The notes: generated by a model not told the origin, from the sequence alone. Shown: positions 45,250-54,018, counted from the first letter of the stretch. The stretch is 64,000 nt of DNA from Gloeothece verrucosa PCC 7822 (GCF_000147335.1 NC_014501.1:4952501-5016500); one strand, 5' to 3'. Translations and numbers: made by a program.

Positions 45250-47976
45250 CTAATTAGGGGAGGGTTGAACTATATCATCATCTGTAGTTGTGGGTTGTTT
45301 AGAATCAGTCTTAGCTTTATTCTCGTCGGCTTTTCGCTTGTCTTGTAAATCTTTAATATCTTTTTGTACATCCTTGACTTCAGTTGTTATTTGCTTGGCA
45401 CTTTCAACAACATTTAAGGCTGAAGAAGTGATTTGCTCTACCGATTCAGCCATTACCTGACCCGTTTGCAGAAATCGCATTATTCCGCCCAAACGCCCAA
45501 TTTTAAAGACAAACTTTTCGCTAAACCAATCTAAGCTTGATTCGATAAACAAGCCAGATTTTTTACAGGCGTTTCCAATTTTACCGCCCATCTGAGCGAT
45601 AGTTTCTAATCCTTCGGATATTCCATAAAGCATATTAGTAGCGGCATCTAATATATTGATTCCCGCTTGATAAATTCTATTTGCTAAAGCAAATTGTAAA
45701 GATAATTCGGCGTAATTTTCAGCCCCAATTACCGATTTAGCCAGCGATTCAAAAGCGTGTCCAATCGCTCCTGTAATCGTTGTAGCCGCTCCTTCTGGCG
45801 GCTTAATTCCTATCAATTGCCCTATGTTATCAATTGCACTGCCTAGGGTGAGGGCAATGTTATTTGATAACATTAAAGCATTATGGATGGTACAAGCTAA
45901 ATTAGCGGCGGCTAACGCTCTATCAACTAATCGGTGTTCCCACAATTTTTCAAATTTTCCAGTAACAAAATTAGAAAAAGTTTGAAGATACGCCCAAACA
46001 GTATTAAGTAAATTTAAAATACCTATTGTATTATTTAATATCGCGGCATTCTGTAAGGCTAATCCGCCTATTCCGGCTGTGTTGTATACGCTCGTATCAA
46101 TCCCGTTTTTCATCTGCTTTAATGGAGCGCCTAAGCAGCCTTCCGGCTTGGAGGCATTACAAACTCCTGTTTCAGCCGCTTCGGCTAATTTGGGTAAAGA
46201 GGTCTGGTTTTTAATAAGGTTGGTAGAGATGGCAATGCCTCCTATGACCGGCACTAATCCATCAATAGTTGTTCCTAATTTTTTAACTTCGTCAGTTACT
46301 TTCACATCTACTTCATTAACTTGTGTTTGTATATTAGTAACGCTAGATTCTAATGTGGCTACCTTGTTATTAGTTTGAGTTTGGGTATTACTCAAATTAG
46401 TAATAGTAGCGTCTAATATGGCTACTTTGTTATTAGTTTGAGTCAGGGTATTACTCAAATTAGTAACAGTAGTGTCTAGTGTGGCTACTTTGTTATTAGT
46501 TTGAGTTTGGGTATTACTCAAATTGGTAATAGTAGTTTCTAAACTTCCTATCTTGTTATTGGTTTGAGTTTGGGTATTACTCAAATTAGTAACAGTAGTC
46601 TCTAAACTTCCTATCTTGTTATTGGTTTGAGTTTGGGTATTACTCAAATTAGTAACAGTAGTTTCTAGGCTTCCTATCTTGTTATTAGTTTGAGAGGAAG
46701 CAATTGTTTGGTTGGACGAATAATCACTCAATTTTTGATTGAAAGTTTGGGCGTTATAAGCATAATCGCCCAGTTTTCGGTCATAATCACTCAATTTTTG
46801 ATTGAAGGTTTGGGCGTTATAAGCATAGTCGCCCAGTTTTCGGTCATAATCACTCAATTTTTGATTGAAGGTTTGGGCGTTATAAGCATAGTCGCCCAGT
46901 TTTCGGTCATAATCACTCAATTTTTGATTGAAGGTTTGGGCGTTATAAGCATAGTCGCCCAGTTTTTGGTCATAATCACTCAATTTTTGATTAAAGACGG
47001 ACAGGTCATTTTTAATCGAATCAATACCCGCTCCGCCGCCACCAGAAATGACCCTAGTCACGTTATTTTGTACAGAATTAATTACAGAACCCTGTTGACC
47101 GAGCAGAGTTCGATAATTACTGACCTGATTTTCTAAATTACCAATTGTTTGAGCCGTTCTTAGCCGCTCAATATCGGCTCGATGGGAATTTTGGATGGCT
47201 CTTTCAATATTTATCAGGTTTTGAGCTTGTAATGCTTCGACAGAAGATTTTAGTTTTTGCAGCCCACTAACATCTAAGCCACTAAGATTTTTTAACCCTT
47301 GAAGGGCTTTAGAGGCATCCGCTTGAGCTTGAAGGGCGCGAGCATAAGCCTGATTAGCCGATCTCGCTACCTCTTGAGCATACAGGTAAGCCCCATTCGC
47401 TCTAGCGACTCCTTGCACGCCCCAAACCTCAGCATTTTTATATGCCTCTATCGCTTGAGCATAAGCGAGGTTGGCTTGTTTCATCGCCTGATTAGCCTGA
47501 TATAAAGCTTTATTAGCTTGTTTGATGCTGAGGTTGGCTTTCTCAATAGCTTCATTCGCCTTCTCGGTAGCACGATTAGCAACTTTTAAGCATTCTTGAG
47601 CCAGCAGTTCCGCCGCTATAGCTCTCTTTTCGGCATTTTTAGCCTTATCAAGAGCTTCTAAAGCTTTTGATAAGGCTTGTCCGGCTTTATCCAAGGCTTG
47701 TCCAGCTAAATCAAATGCCGCTCGTGCTATTCCCAGAGCCTGAAGTGCCACTCCCCGTACGTCAGCAATTTGGCCAGTGGCTTGAGCTATCGCTGCCCAT
47801 AGCGCCCCGATTGCTGAAAAAATCCCACTGAAATCTACCCCTTCCATCGGTTGGGTGTAGTTGTTGACAATGTTAATAATCTCTTGATTACTGGGCTTAC
47901 TCGCAAGCCCACCCCTTAATTCAGCGCGTAGGGCAGCTACTTCGGCTTTAGTAGCTAAAGATTCACATGAACTCAT
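45250..47976 (-). CDS. Large cassette protein with coiled-coil stalk repeats (908 aa)
   Basis: After a short head (1-90), residues about 90-280 are Ala/Gln-rich heptads (ANEAIEKANLSIKQANKALY). At about 330-420 are four near-identical ~22-aa repeats of NQKLSDYDRKLGDYAYNAQT, and at about 430-545 six ~21-aa repeats of NNKIGSLETTVTNLSNTQTQ. The pattern resembles trimeric fibre or autotransporter stalks. The conserved C-terminal domain (about 670-870, KLWEHRLVDRALA) matches the 654-aa protein of the left cassette. A charged tail ends it. Likely an elongated structural or adhesive protein. It starts one base after the 300-aa gene. Confidence 0.75.
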   Translation of the reverse strand: MSSCESLATKAEVAALRAELRGGLASKPSNQEIINIVNNYTQPMEGVDFSGIFSAIGALWAAIAQATGQIADVRGVALQALGIARAAFDLAGQALDKAGQALSKALEALDKAKNAEKRAIAAELLAQECLKVANRATEKANEAIEKANLSIKQANKALYQANQAMKQANLAYAQAIEAYKNAEVWGVQGVARANGAYLYAQEVARSANQAYARALQAQADASKALQGLKNLSGLDVSGLQKLKSSVEALQAQNLINIERAIQNSHRADIERLRTAQTIGNLENQVSNYRTLLGQQGSVINSVQNNVTRVISGGGGAGIDSIKNDLSVFNQKLSDYDQKLGDYAYNAQTFNQKLSDYDRKLGDYAYNAQTFNQKLSDYDRKLGDYAYNAQTFNQKLSDYDRKLGDYAYNAQTFNQKLSDYSSNQTIASSQTNNKIGSLETTVTNLSNTQTQTNNKIGSLETTVTNLSNTQTQTNNKIGSLETTITNLSNTQTQTNNKVATLDTTVTNLSNTLTQTNNKVAILDATITNLSNTQTQTNNKVATLESSVTNIQTQVNEVDVKVTDEVKKLGTTIDGLVPVIGGIAISTNLIKNQTSLPKLAEAAETGVCNASKPEGCLGAPLKQMKNGIDTSVYNTAGIGGLALQNAAILNNTIGILNLLNTVWAYLQTFSNFVTGKFEKLWEHRLVDRALAAANLACTIHNALMLSNNIALTLGSAIDNIGQLIGIKPPEGAATTITGAIGHAFESLAKSVIGAENYAELSLQFALANRIYQAGINILDAATNMLYGISEGLETIAQMGGKIGNACKKSGLFIESSLDWFSEKFVFKIGRLGGIMRFLQTGQVMAESVEQITSSALNVVESAKQITTEVKDVQKDIKDLQDKRKADENKAKTDSKQPTTTDDDIVQPSPN

Positions 47977-48879
47977 TTATACAATACCTTCACAGTAAGA
48001 CTTGACTGAGTAGCCCAAATCGTTGTAGCAACAGAGGCAGCCCCCGCATAACAACTCACAGGTTCCAGGGGGGCATAGCGGCTCTTGACTGGCTTTAATC
48101 TTGGGAGCGGCGCAACTCCCAGAAACAGCAGCGACTTGAGAGCAACTAGAGGAAATTTGATTATTTTGAACAGCCCCAACGCATTTTTTTAAAATGACGG
48201 TTTTTCCGTCAACAATTTCTGAGGTTAAAAAAGCACTGGGGTTGAGGTTAACCTCTGAGTAAACAGATGTATACTCCCCCGTGAATTGACAGCTTTCGGA
48301 AATTTTCTCCACAAGGGGATTAGTTGTATTTGTCTGGTCATATATCAGCGTTTTAGAATTATAAATTTTAAGATTATATTCAATCTGAGGCGGGAAAACC
48401 TTGCCATTAAGATCAATAATTTTAAAAGCCGCCAGAGCCGATAGAGGGATATCGGTCGCTGCATAAATTAAAGAATTAGAGCCATCTTTGTGATGGAAGT
48501 AAAGAATCCTCACAGAATAATTTTGGTAATTTGGAAACGCTGAAAAGCGCGAATCATCACAACATCTATGATTCGAATAATATTCAGGCCCAAACCCTAT
48601 TCCAAAGGGGGCGCGCAGTCTGCCCATATATTTATCTACGAAGGCGAAATAAACCAAATTCGGGCAGTCAGCCCCATTAGGGGCGTAACTGAGATAAACA
48701 TCATAATATTCTCCGTCTTTGCCCTGATCTTTCGGCCTTAGAAATATCGTGTAATCAGTCGCCGGGGCTTTTTCTTGCCAGCCCGTCCCGTCATTCCAAT
48801 TAAATCTAATTTTTGGCGGGATCGGGACATCGGCTTTCACCTCCCAGATGCCCGCGCCGCTACAAAGTGTCTGGGTCAT
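47977..48879 (-). CDS. Unrecognised protein with Cys-rich C-terminus (300 aa)
   Basis: Beta-rich sequence with aromatic/Asp strands (DYTIFLRPKDQGKDGEYYDV, NYSVRILYFHHKDG). The last 50 residues contain about ten cysteines (PPGTCELLCGGCLCCYN, then SYCEG), which suggests disulfide or metal stabilisation. No clear signal peptide. Immediately upstream of the stalk protein, the place of the tandem-domain gene in the left cassette, but not evidently homologous to it. Confidence 0.65.
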   Translation of the reverse strand: MTQTLCSGAGIWEVKADVPIPPKIRFNWNDGTGWQEKAPATDYTIFLRPKDQGKDGEYYDVYLSYAPNGADCPNLVYFAFVDKYMGRLRAPFGIGFGPEYYSNHRCCDDSRFSAFPNYQNYSVRILYFHHKDGSNSLIYAATDIPLSALAAFKIIDLNGKVFPPQIEYNLKIYNSKTLIYDQTNTTNPLVEKISESCQFTGEYTSVYSEVNLNPSAFLTSEIVDGKTVILKKCVGAVQNNQISSSCSQVAAVSGSCAAPKIKASQEPLCPPGTCELLCGGCLCCYNDLGYSVKSYCEGIV

Positions 48880-48883
48880 TGCG

Positions 48884-49213
48884 CTAACTCCCTACTATGT
48901 CGTCCGGATCGAAATCGTCACTCGGGGCGGCGAGGTAAATGTTAAAGGTAACGGGAACACTGATTTGAGTTTCAGTTCCCCGCATTACAAAAGTCCTGCT
49001 ATTTTCAAAAGAAGTCGCGCTTACACCGGCAGTAGGATCGTTGATTATATCTCCTCCTAAAGTAGATTTATTTCGCTTTAGGAGCGATGCGAAAATTGAT
49101 GAAGGCTTGGTTCCGTTTAATCCTGCGCTAGTCAAATCTGATAGCTTAATGGTCAACTCTCCATTAGCTATCGTCGCGTTTGTCCCAAAAATTTGTTGAA
49201 GTGTTAGTGGCAT
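48884..49213 (-). CDS. First gene of the right cassette (109 aa, unrecognised)
   Basis: Starts MPLTLQQIFGTNATIANGEL, beta-rich, ending with an acidic SDDFDPDDIVGS. No signal peptide or membrane helix. It is followed after four bases by the 300-aa gene and is preceded by a 212-bp region dense with inverted repeats. Function unknown. Confidence 0.65.
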   Translation of the reverse strand: MPLTLQQIFGTNATIANGELTIKLSDLTSAGLNGTKPSSIFASLLKRNKSTLGGDIINDPTAGVSATSFENSRTFVMRGTETQISVPVTFNIYLAAPSDDFDPDDIVGS

Positions 49214-49425
49214 AGTTTTAATAAGATAAAAATTATCTCACACAAAAAGTTGTTCAAAATGTGTGAGATAGCTTAGAGGTAATGTACCCTTTATAAATCA
49301 AAAGCTTTTATAAAGGCAATGTAAAAATTACTTGTCATCAATGTCATCAATGACAAGTGTTTTCCTCAGTATTAAGAAATTATTTAAAATACTAAAATAG
49401 AGAAACGGGTTTAGAGGTTAATACT
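49214..49425. promoter_or_regulatory. Regulatory hub with three perfect inverted repeats
   Basis: Repeats are TATCTCACAC (49234-49243)/GTGTGAGATA (49261-49270), CCTTTATAAA (49288-49297)/TTTATAAAGG (49307-49316) and ACTTGTCAT (49330-49338)/ATGACAAGT (49350-49358). They lie between the divergent cassette and a small RHH-like gene, so they are probably operators that control cassette expression. Which regulator binds is unknown. Confidence 0.65.
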
Positions 49426-49572
49426 ATGAGACGTTTTCGCCCTTGGATTAAGATTGATAGTGATATCCACAAAACTATCAAAGCAGAAGCGGCTATTAAA
49501 GAACAAGACTTAGAAACACTCCTCAGCGAGCTTATCACTTTAGGCTATAAGGCTAAATTCAATGGAATATAA
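49426..49572 (+). CDS. 48-aa ribbon-helix-helix-like DNA-binding protein
   Basis: Product begins MRRFRPWIKIDSDIHKTIKA and continues with a helix-turn-helix-like LETLLSELITLGY, the strand-helix-helix pattern of Arc/CopG-type repressors. TTAGAGG lies just upstream of the ATG. It is the only gene between the cassette and helicase genes that runs rightward. Likely regulator of the adjacent inverted-repeat hub (inferred). Confidence 0.6.
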   Translation: MRRFRPWIKIDSDIHKTIKAEAAIKEQDLETLLSELITLGYKAKFNGI

Positions 49573-49573
49573 G

Positions 49574-51442
49574 TTAATTTGGTTTGGTGGTTTTTTCGCC
49601 GGCTTGGCGGCTGGATTGTTCTTGTATCCTTTGATGTAGCTTCTTTACAGATTCGAGAAGCTCCTGTTTAGTATTTTCATTGAGTTTCCTGATCTTGACT
49701 GCGATATAGTTTCTGAAAGAAAGGGTAGACGATCTTAAAGGTTCCTCTGAGCGACTCTCTGAGACATCCTCTGAGAAGACGGTGATAGGTTCCTCTGAGG
49801 GACTCTCTGAGACATCCTCTGAGAAGACGGTGATAGGTTCCTCTGAGACATCCTCTGAGAAGTTAAACCAGTAAATATCCCCGTCCTTGACGGTTTCTGC
49901 ACGAATGATAAACAAATCCTGCTTTGAGCGGGTTAAAGCAACATAGAGCAGGTTATGTTCTTGTGTTTCCTGCCAATCTAGTTGGTTTTCCCAAGTCATG
50001 GGCATATCTCCAGGGTTAAGGATGAAAACCCTGTTCGCTTCAAGCCCTTTTGCCCGGTGACAAGTGGATAAAATAATTGAACTGTTCTCATCTGAGAATA
50101 GCTCGTCGATAGAAATTATTAAATCATTAATACTGTTAGCTTCAGGGCGCGAGGTATAAATCGTGTGAAGTGCAGATAGCCGGTCTCTGGTATCTTCTAT
50201 CAATTTTTCTGAATTGTCCATTCCCTTCAACCTGCCAATTTTTGCGTCTGTATACATATTAAAAAAATCATTAAATTCTTGATAATCAAAGCCAGGAATT
50301 CTAGCAATTTCCTCAAGCTCATTTTTAATGATTTTTCCAATATCCCGACCCTTGATTTTAGCCGACATACCTTGAGCTAGAAGCTGGATACATAAAACAA
50401 CTAGCGGGTTGGTTTTGCGGCTTAAAATTAAATCATCTGGCTCTAAGTATTGCGCTAAGTCATTTTCTCTAGCTTCTAAAATTGTTCCTGTTTTCGCATT
50501 TGGATGAGCTTCTATAGGAATTTCAGGAAATATTTTGTTGACTAAAGCTACATGGGTTTTAGGACAACGATAACACAGGCTCAAGGGTAGTTCAATGGCT
50601 TTAGTTTCTTCGACAATTTTATAATAACTGTCGCAGTCAGCACCCGCAAAGCCCATGATAGCTTGTCTTGGGTCTCCAACAAAAAGCATCCGTCCAGTGC
50701 TACCAGCTAACATTAACGCTAACTTTAGTTGAGCGGCGTTTAAATCCTGGCACTCATCCACCAGGACAAATTTATAAGGCTTAAACCAAGGGCTATCCTC
50801 AACATTCCATTTTACCGGTAACCAAATCTGATCAGTAAAATCAAATATCGAATTATTGATGGCTTGTTCTTCTCCTTGTCTCAGACATTTTTGAACAGCA
50901 GAAGCAACTACATCAAATTTAAAAATATCAGTGATTTCAAAATGAGCGCATAAGTCTTCAACGATTTCTGGAGTGGGTTTTTGATTGGTCATTCTTACTT
51001 TATGAACAATATCTATAAAGTCGGAATCGTGAGCGATCGCTCGCGTTCTTCGTAAAGTTCCCTGTCTCATTTGTTTTTTAATTCTGTAAGCTACAAGGTT
51101 CAGCCCTTGGGCTATTTTTCTGTATTTATCAATGTTAATCTTAGCGTCCCTGGGATTTCGGATATCTAGCTCTTTTTTGATTAAGCTGTAGCCCGCGCTG
51201 TGAAGGGTACAAATAGAATTTTTCCAAGCGGGCCCAAATTTGGCGATCAGGTCTTGAGAGTTGGCCTTGCCGAATACGATGATTTTAATATTGGCGGGGC
51301 TGACTCCCGCGTCCTTGAGGGCTTGGGCAGCTAATCGCAATGTGGTCGATTTTCCGCTTCCAGCTACGGCGTTACAGCAGGCGTTTCCCTTCCCGTTTAG
51401 TAGCCAATCGATGATCTGTTTTTGATATTTGCTTAATTCCAT
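49574..51442 (-). CDS. SF1 UvrD/Rep-type DNA helicase
   Basis: 622 aa. Walker A NAVAGSGKSTTLRL (about residue 27), motif II VLVDECQDLNAAQL, motif III LFVGDPRQAIMGFAGA, motif IV-like SLCYRCP, motif V STCHRAKGLEANRVF and motif VI NLLYVALTRSKQDL are all visible. The C-terminal part has short Ser/Glu repeats (EPITVFSEDVSES, twice) of the kind also seen in the next gene. A probable replication or recombination helicase of the element, four bases after the RHH-repeat gene. Confidence 0.9.
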   Translation of the reverse strand: MELSKYQKQIIDWLLNGKGNACCNAVAGSGKSTTLRLAAQALKDAGVSPANIKIIVFGKANSQDLIAKFGPAWKNSICTLHSAGYSLIKKELDIRNPRDAKINIDKYRKIAQGLNLVAYRIKKQMRQGTLRRTRAIAHDSDFIDIVHKVRMTNQKPTPEIVEDLCAHFEITDIFKFDVVASAVQKCLRQGEEQAINNSIFDFTDQIWLPVKWNVEDSPWFKPYKFVLVDECQDLNAAQLKLALMLAGSTGRMLFVGDPRQAIMGFAGADCDSYYKIVEETKAIELPLSLCYRCPKTHVALVNKIFPEIPIEAHPNAKTGTILEARENDLAQYLEPDDLILSRKTNPLVVLCIQLLAQGMSAKIKGRDIGKIIKNELEEIARIPGFDYQEFNDFFNMYTDAKIGRLKGMDNSEKLIEDTRDRLSALHTIYTSRPEANSINDLIISIDELFSDENSSIILSTCHRAKGLEANRVFILNPGDMPMTWENQLDWQETQEHNLLYVALTRSKQDLFIIRAETVKDGDIYWFNFSEDVSEEPITVFSEDVSESPSEEPITVFSEDVSESRSEEPLRSSTLSFRNYIAVKIRKLNENTKQELLESVKKLHQRIQEQSSRQAGEKTTKPN

Positions 51443-51446
51443 ATTC

Positions 51447-52955
51447 CTACTCCTTGACTAAGTTGCGTTCTGCCCAGGCTTTAGCGATTTTGATGGTGTC
51501 TTGTCCGTCAAATAGATGGGGGTAGCCCATGTGCTTTAGAATGCGGTCTAAAAAGCTGCTGGCTATCGTCTCGTCAATGGCGAGCTTTCTTTGTGCCGCT
51601 TCCACGCTTTTGGCTGTTGGCGGACGCTTAAAGATTTGAATTTTATTAGGATCGCTTACAAATTTTTTCCCAGTCCAAAAAGTCGAGATTTTGCCATCTT
51701 TATAGGCAACAATGCCGTACAGGTAGCTTAATGCTGGTGAGAGCTTCTCTGAGAGGTTCTCTGAGGTGTTGTCCTGGTCGTCTTTACCAAGGTCTTTATT
51801 CTTGTCTTTACGCTCACCTGGTTCTAAGGGAATGTTGCCGCCGTAAGGCTCGGGTACGGTAATAACATGAAAAATTTCTTTTATCTGATTCACCTGCTCG
51901 CTCTCAATTGGCAGCCCACAAGCCTTAAGCCTTTCTCCATTAACTGTTTTAGTAAAAATTAAATACTCAGGATTATGCCGGTTAAGTAACTGGGCGTGTT
52001 CGTCGTACGCAACCAAAAAGCGTTTACTCGCAAGAGTTTCGGTGTAAAAGATAATGATGCCCCTGAGGTCATACGAACTAACGTCTTTACCAGCGTCTTT
52101 ACGTTCATCTGAACTAGCGTCTTTACTGGTGTCTTTACCAGTGTCTTTACGTTCATCTGAACTAACGTCTTTACTGGTGTCTTTATCATCGTCTTTACGT
52201 TCATCTGAACTAACGTCTTTACTGGTGTCTTTATCATCATCTTTACGTTCATCTGAACTAACGTCTTTACTGGTGTCTTTACGTTCATCTGAACTAACGT
52301 CTTTACTGGTGTCTTTACGTTCATCTGAACTAACGTCTTTACTGGTGTCTTTACGTTCATCTGAACTAACGTCTTTACTGGTGTCTTTACGTTCATCTGA
52401 ACTAGCGTCTTTACTGGTGTCTTTACCAGTGTCTTTACGTTCATCTGAACTAACGTCTTTACCAGTGTCTTTACCAGCGTCTTTACGTTCATCTGAACTA
52501 GCGTCTTTACTGGTGTCTTTACCAGTGTCTTTACGTTCATCTAGACACTGTTCTACAAGCGATAGAAGAGGGCTTAAGTCTTTTATCAGGGAAGAAATCG
52601 CTTCATTTAACTGTAGTCGTGATATATAATCACTTTTGTCTAAATCTAACCGTATTTCGTTTTTAATCTCCTCTTTTACTTCTTCGGCTGATTTGATTAA
52701 AAAATTGTCGATCGCTTCATTTAGGCGTAGGTCTAAACAGTTTTCAAGATATTCATCTAGACGGTTTAGCTCAATACGATCGCCCTCGGTTTGGGCTGTT
52801 GTTAAGCTGCTATTTGACTCAAGCCCTAAGTAACCTTTGATGAAATCAACCAGCGCGGACGAGGCATTAAAGCCTTGTTCAGTAGTTTTTTTCTTGAAAG
52901 CTTCCCATAAATCAGGGCTGATTTTGAAATTTACTAATTTCTGAGTTTGATTCAT
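51447..52955 (-). CDS. RHH-like protein with long DERKDTSKDVSS repeat tract
   Basis: 502 aa. The N-terminus (KLVNFKISPDLWEAFKKKTT then ASSALVDFIKGYL) looks like a ribbon-helix-helix DNA-binding region. Residues about 145-300 are 12-aa repeats of SSDERKDTSKDV encoded by ~36-bp units. The C-terminal third (about 300-500) is a globular domain containing FTKTVNGERLKACGLP and FWTGKKFVSDPNK. Highly charged spacers of this kind are usually disordered. Probably a partitioning or replication accessory protein; the role is inferred from the neighbours only. Confidence 0.65.
   Translation of the reverse strand: MNQTQKLVNFKISPDLWEAFKKKTTEQGFNASSALVDFIKGYLGLESNSSLTTAQTEGDRIELNRLDEYLENCLDLRLNEAIDNFLIKSAEEVKEEIKNEIRLDLDKSDYISRLQLNEAISSLIKDLSPLLSLVEQCLDERKDTGKDTSKDASSDERKDAGKDTGKDVSSDERKDTGKDTSKDASSDERKDTSKDVSSDERKDTSKDVSSDERKDTSKDVSSDERKDTSKDVSSDERKDDDKDTSKDVSSDERKDDDKDTSKDVSSDERKDTGKDTSKDASSDERKDAGKDVSSYDLRGIIIFYTETLASKRFLVAYDEHAQLLNRHNPEYLIFTKTVNGERLKACGLPIESEQVNQIKEIFHVITVPEPYGGNIPLEPGERKDKNKDLGKDDQDNTSENLSEKLSPALSYLYGIVAYKDGKISTFWTGKKFVSDPNKIQIFKRPPTAKSVEAAQRKLAIDETIASSFLDRILKHMGYPHLFDGQDTIKIAKAWAERNLVKE
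52060..52545. repeat. Coding tandem repeats of ~36 bp
   Basis: Units such as TCATCTGAACTAACGTCTTT and the following ACTGGTGTCTTTACGT recur, mixed with 48- and 54-bp variants with an extra KDT/KDD triplet. All units are multiples of three, so the frame is kept. Several other frames also remain open across the tract, so apparent ORFs there are shadows. Confidence 0.85.
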
Positions 52956-52997
52956 TTTATTTACCCCATGTTTGTTTGTCCTCGCCTTTGTTGTTTT

Positions 52998-53759
52998 TTA
53001 ATAAGCGGTAAATGCTAATTTGTTGCCTGAGCCTGATACTTTGCCCTTACCCATCTTTTCTAAGTCTCCAAACCATTCTCTAATCAGGGAAGAGTCATCT
53101 GTCTTACAACTCCAGATATATTGCTTGACATCCCTTGCCCTTACGGCTCCTAGCCGCTTGGATAGTTGAATAATAAGTGCTAATTTACGTGGGAGTTCTT
53201 GTTGGTTAGGAACTAATTTTCCTTGAGTGGATTTGTTGAGTTTTTCGAGTTGATGTAAAATTAAGTCAACCGTTTTCTCATCGGGCTTGTCTATGATTAT
53301 CTCTTTGTTATGAACTGTCGTTATAGATTGGAGAATTATAGACAACATCTCTTTGGTTTTGGCTTGCTCTAGTTCAAGCCTTTCTACTCTTTCAGCGAGT
53401 CCTATAGTTTCAACTTCTGTATTAGCCCCAGGGACGCTATAAGAACCGGTGCGGCGGATACTGGGGATTACTTCATGGAAAATCCAGCGCTGAAATTTTT
53501 TAGCTACGGGCTTGTTTGACCTGAAGATGAGACGATATAGCCCCGCTTCGGTTACGGTGAGCATTGATCGAAGTCCACCAGAGGTAGGTATAGCAGCTAT
53601 ACCCTTTTCATCTGGGTCAAAATCTTGTAGAGCATCTCTGGCCGATTCAATACCTAAAACGTCACAAACGTCTTGAGCTACCCATTCCGGATTGTCTGTT
53701 GTTCCCACGAAACGGACTTGCTGTTCTTCAAATGTGAAAATTATTGTTAGATTAGACAC
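52998..53759 (-). CDS. Bro-N domain protein with element-specific C-terminal module
   Basis: 253 aa. A BRO-family N-terminal domain (about 1-105: WVAQDVCDVLGIESARDAL, the VTEAGLYRLIFRSNKPVAKK segment, FQRWIFHEVIPSIRRTG) is typical of phage antirepressor or DNA-binding proteins. A linker follows, then a 65-aa module (PRKLALIIQLSKRLGAVRAR then DVKQYIWSCK to FTAY) also found at the end of the DUF3987 protein. It probably binds element DNA and regulates early genes. Confidence 0.85.
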   Translation of the reverse strand: MSNLTIIFTFEEQQVRFVGTTDNPEWVAQDVCDVLGIESARDALQDFDPDEKGIAAIPTSGGLRSMLTVTEAGLYRLIFRSNKPVAKKFQRWIFHEVIPSIRRTGSYSVPGANTEVETIGLAERVERLELEQAKTKEMLSIILQSITTVHNKEIIIDKPDEKTVDLILHQLEKLNKSTQGKLVPNQQELPRKLALIIQLSKRLGAVRARDVKQYIWSCKTDDSSLIREWFGDLEKMGKGKVSGSGNKLAFTAY

Positions 53760-53843
53760 AAATTTTGCTCCTATTAAAAAATGAAAACTAGGTAATTAGA
53801 GGTTGTTTTTTCAAAATATAAAATGTGTTTTTTGTGTGTTTAC

Positions 53844-53868
53844 CTCGTGTAGCTACTAACTACACGAG
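53844..53868. promoter_or_regulatory. 9-bp perfect inverted repeat upstream of the Bro-N gene
   Basis: CTCGTGTAG and CTACACGAG flank a 7-base loop (CTACTAA). It lies between the truncated Bro-N copy and the Bro-N start. No T-tract follows on either strand, so an operator is more likely than a terminator. Confidence 0.55.
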
Positions 53869-53871
53869 CAT

Positions 53872-54018
53872 CTACACCCCTGGAAGTTGAAGAACATTAG
53901 CAGCCAATTCAATACCTAAAACGTCACAAACGTCCTGAGCTATCCATTCCGGCTTGTCTGCTGTCCCTACGAAACGGACTTGCTGTTCTTCGAATGTGAA
54001 AATTGTTAGATTGGACAT
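53872..54018 (-). pseudogene. Truncated duplicate of the Bro-N 5' end
   Basis: A 48-codon frame starts MSNLTIFTFEEQQVRFVGTA and continues WIAQDVCDVLGIE, nearly identical to the first 37 residues of the Bro-N gene. It then diverges and stops. Upstream leader sequence (ACTCCTA..AAAATT) is also duplicated. It is a partial gene duplication, either a remnant or a short decoy peptide. Confidence 0.75.

Noticed and set aside
52060-52545. CRISPR-like regularly spaced repeats
   Set aside because: Units are contiguous, multiples of three and in frame with the 502-aa gene; there are no unique spacers and no cas genes.
51959-52629. Long ORFs in other frames over the repeat tract (193 and 191 aa)
   Set aside because: They exist only because repeat units keep all frames open; their sequences are pure repeat translations without domains.
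53844-53868. Rho-independent terminator
   Set aside because: The stem is good but no T-tract follows on either strand.
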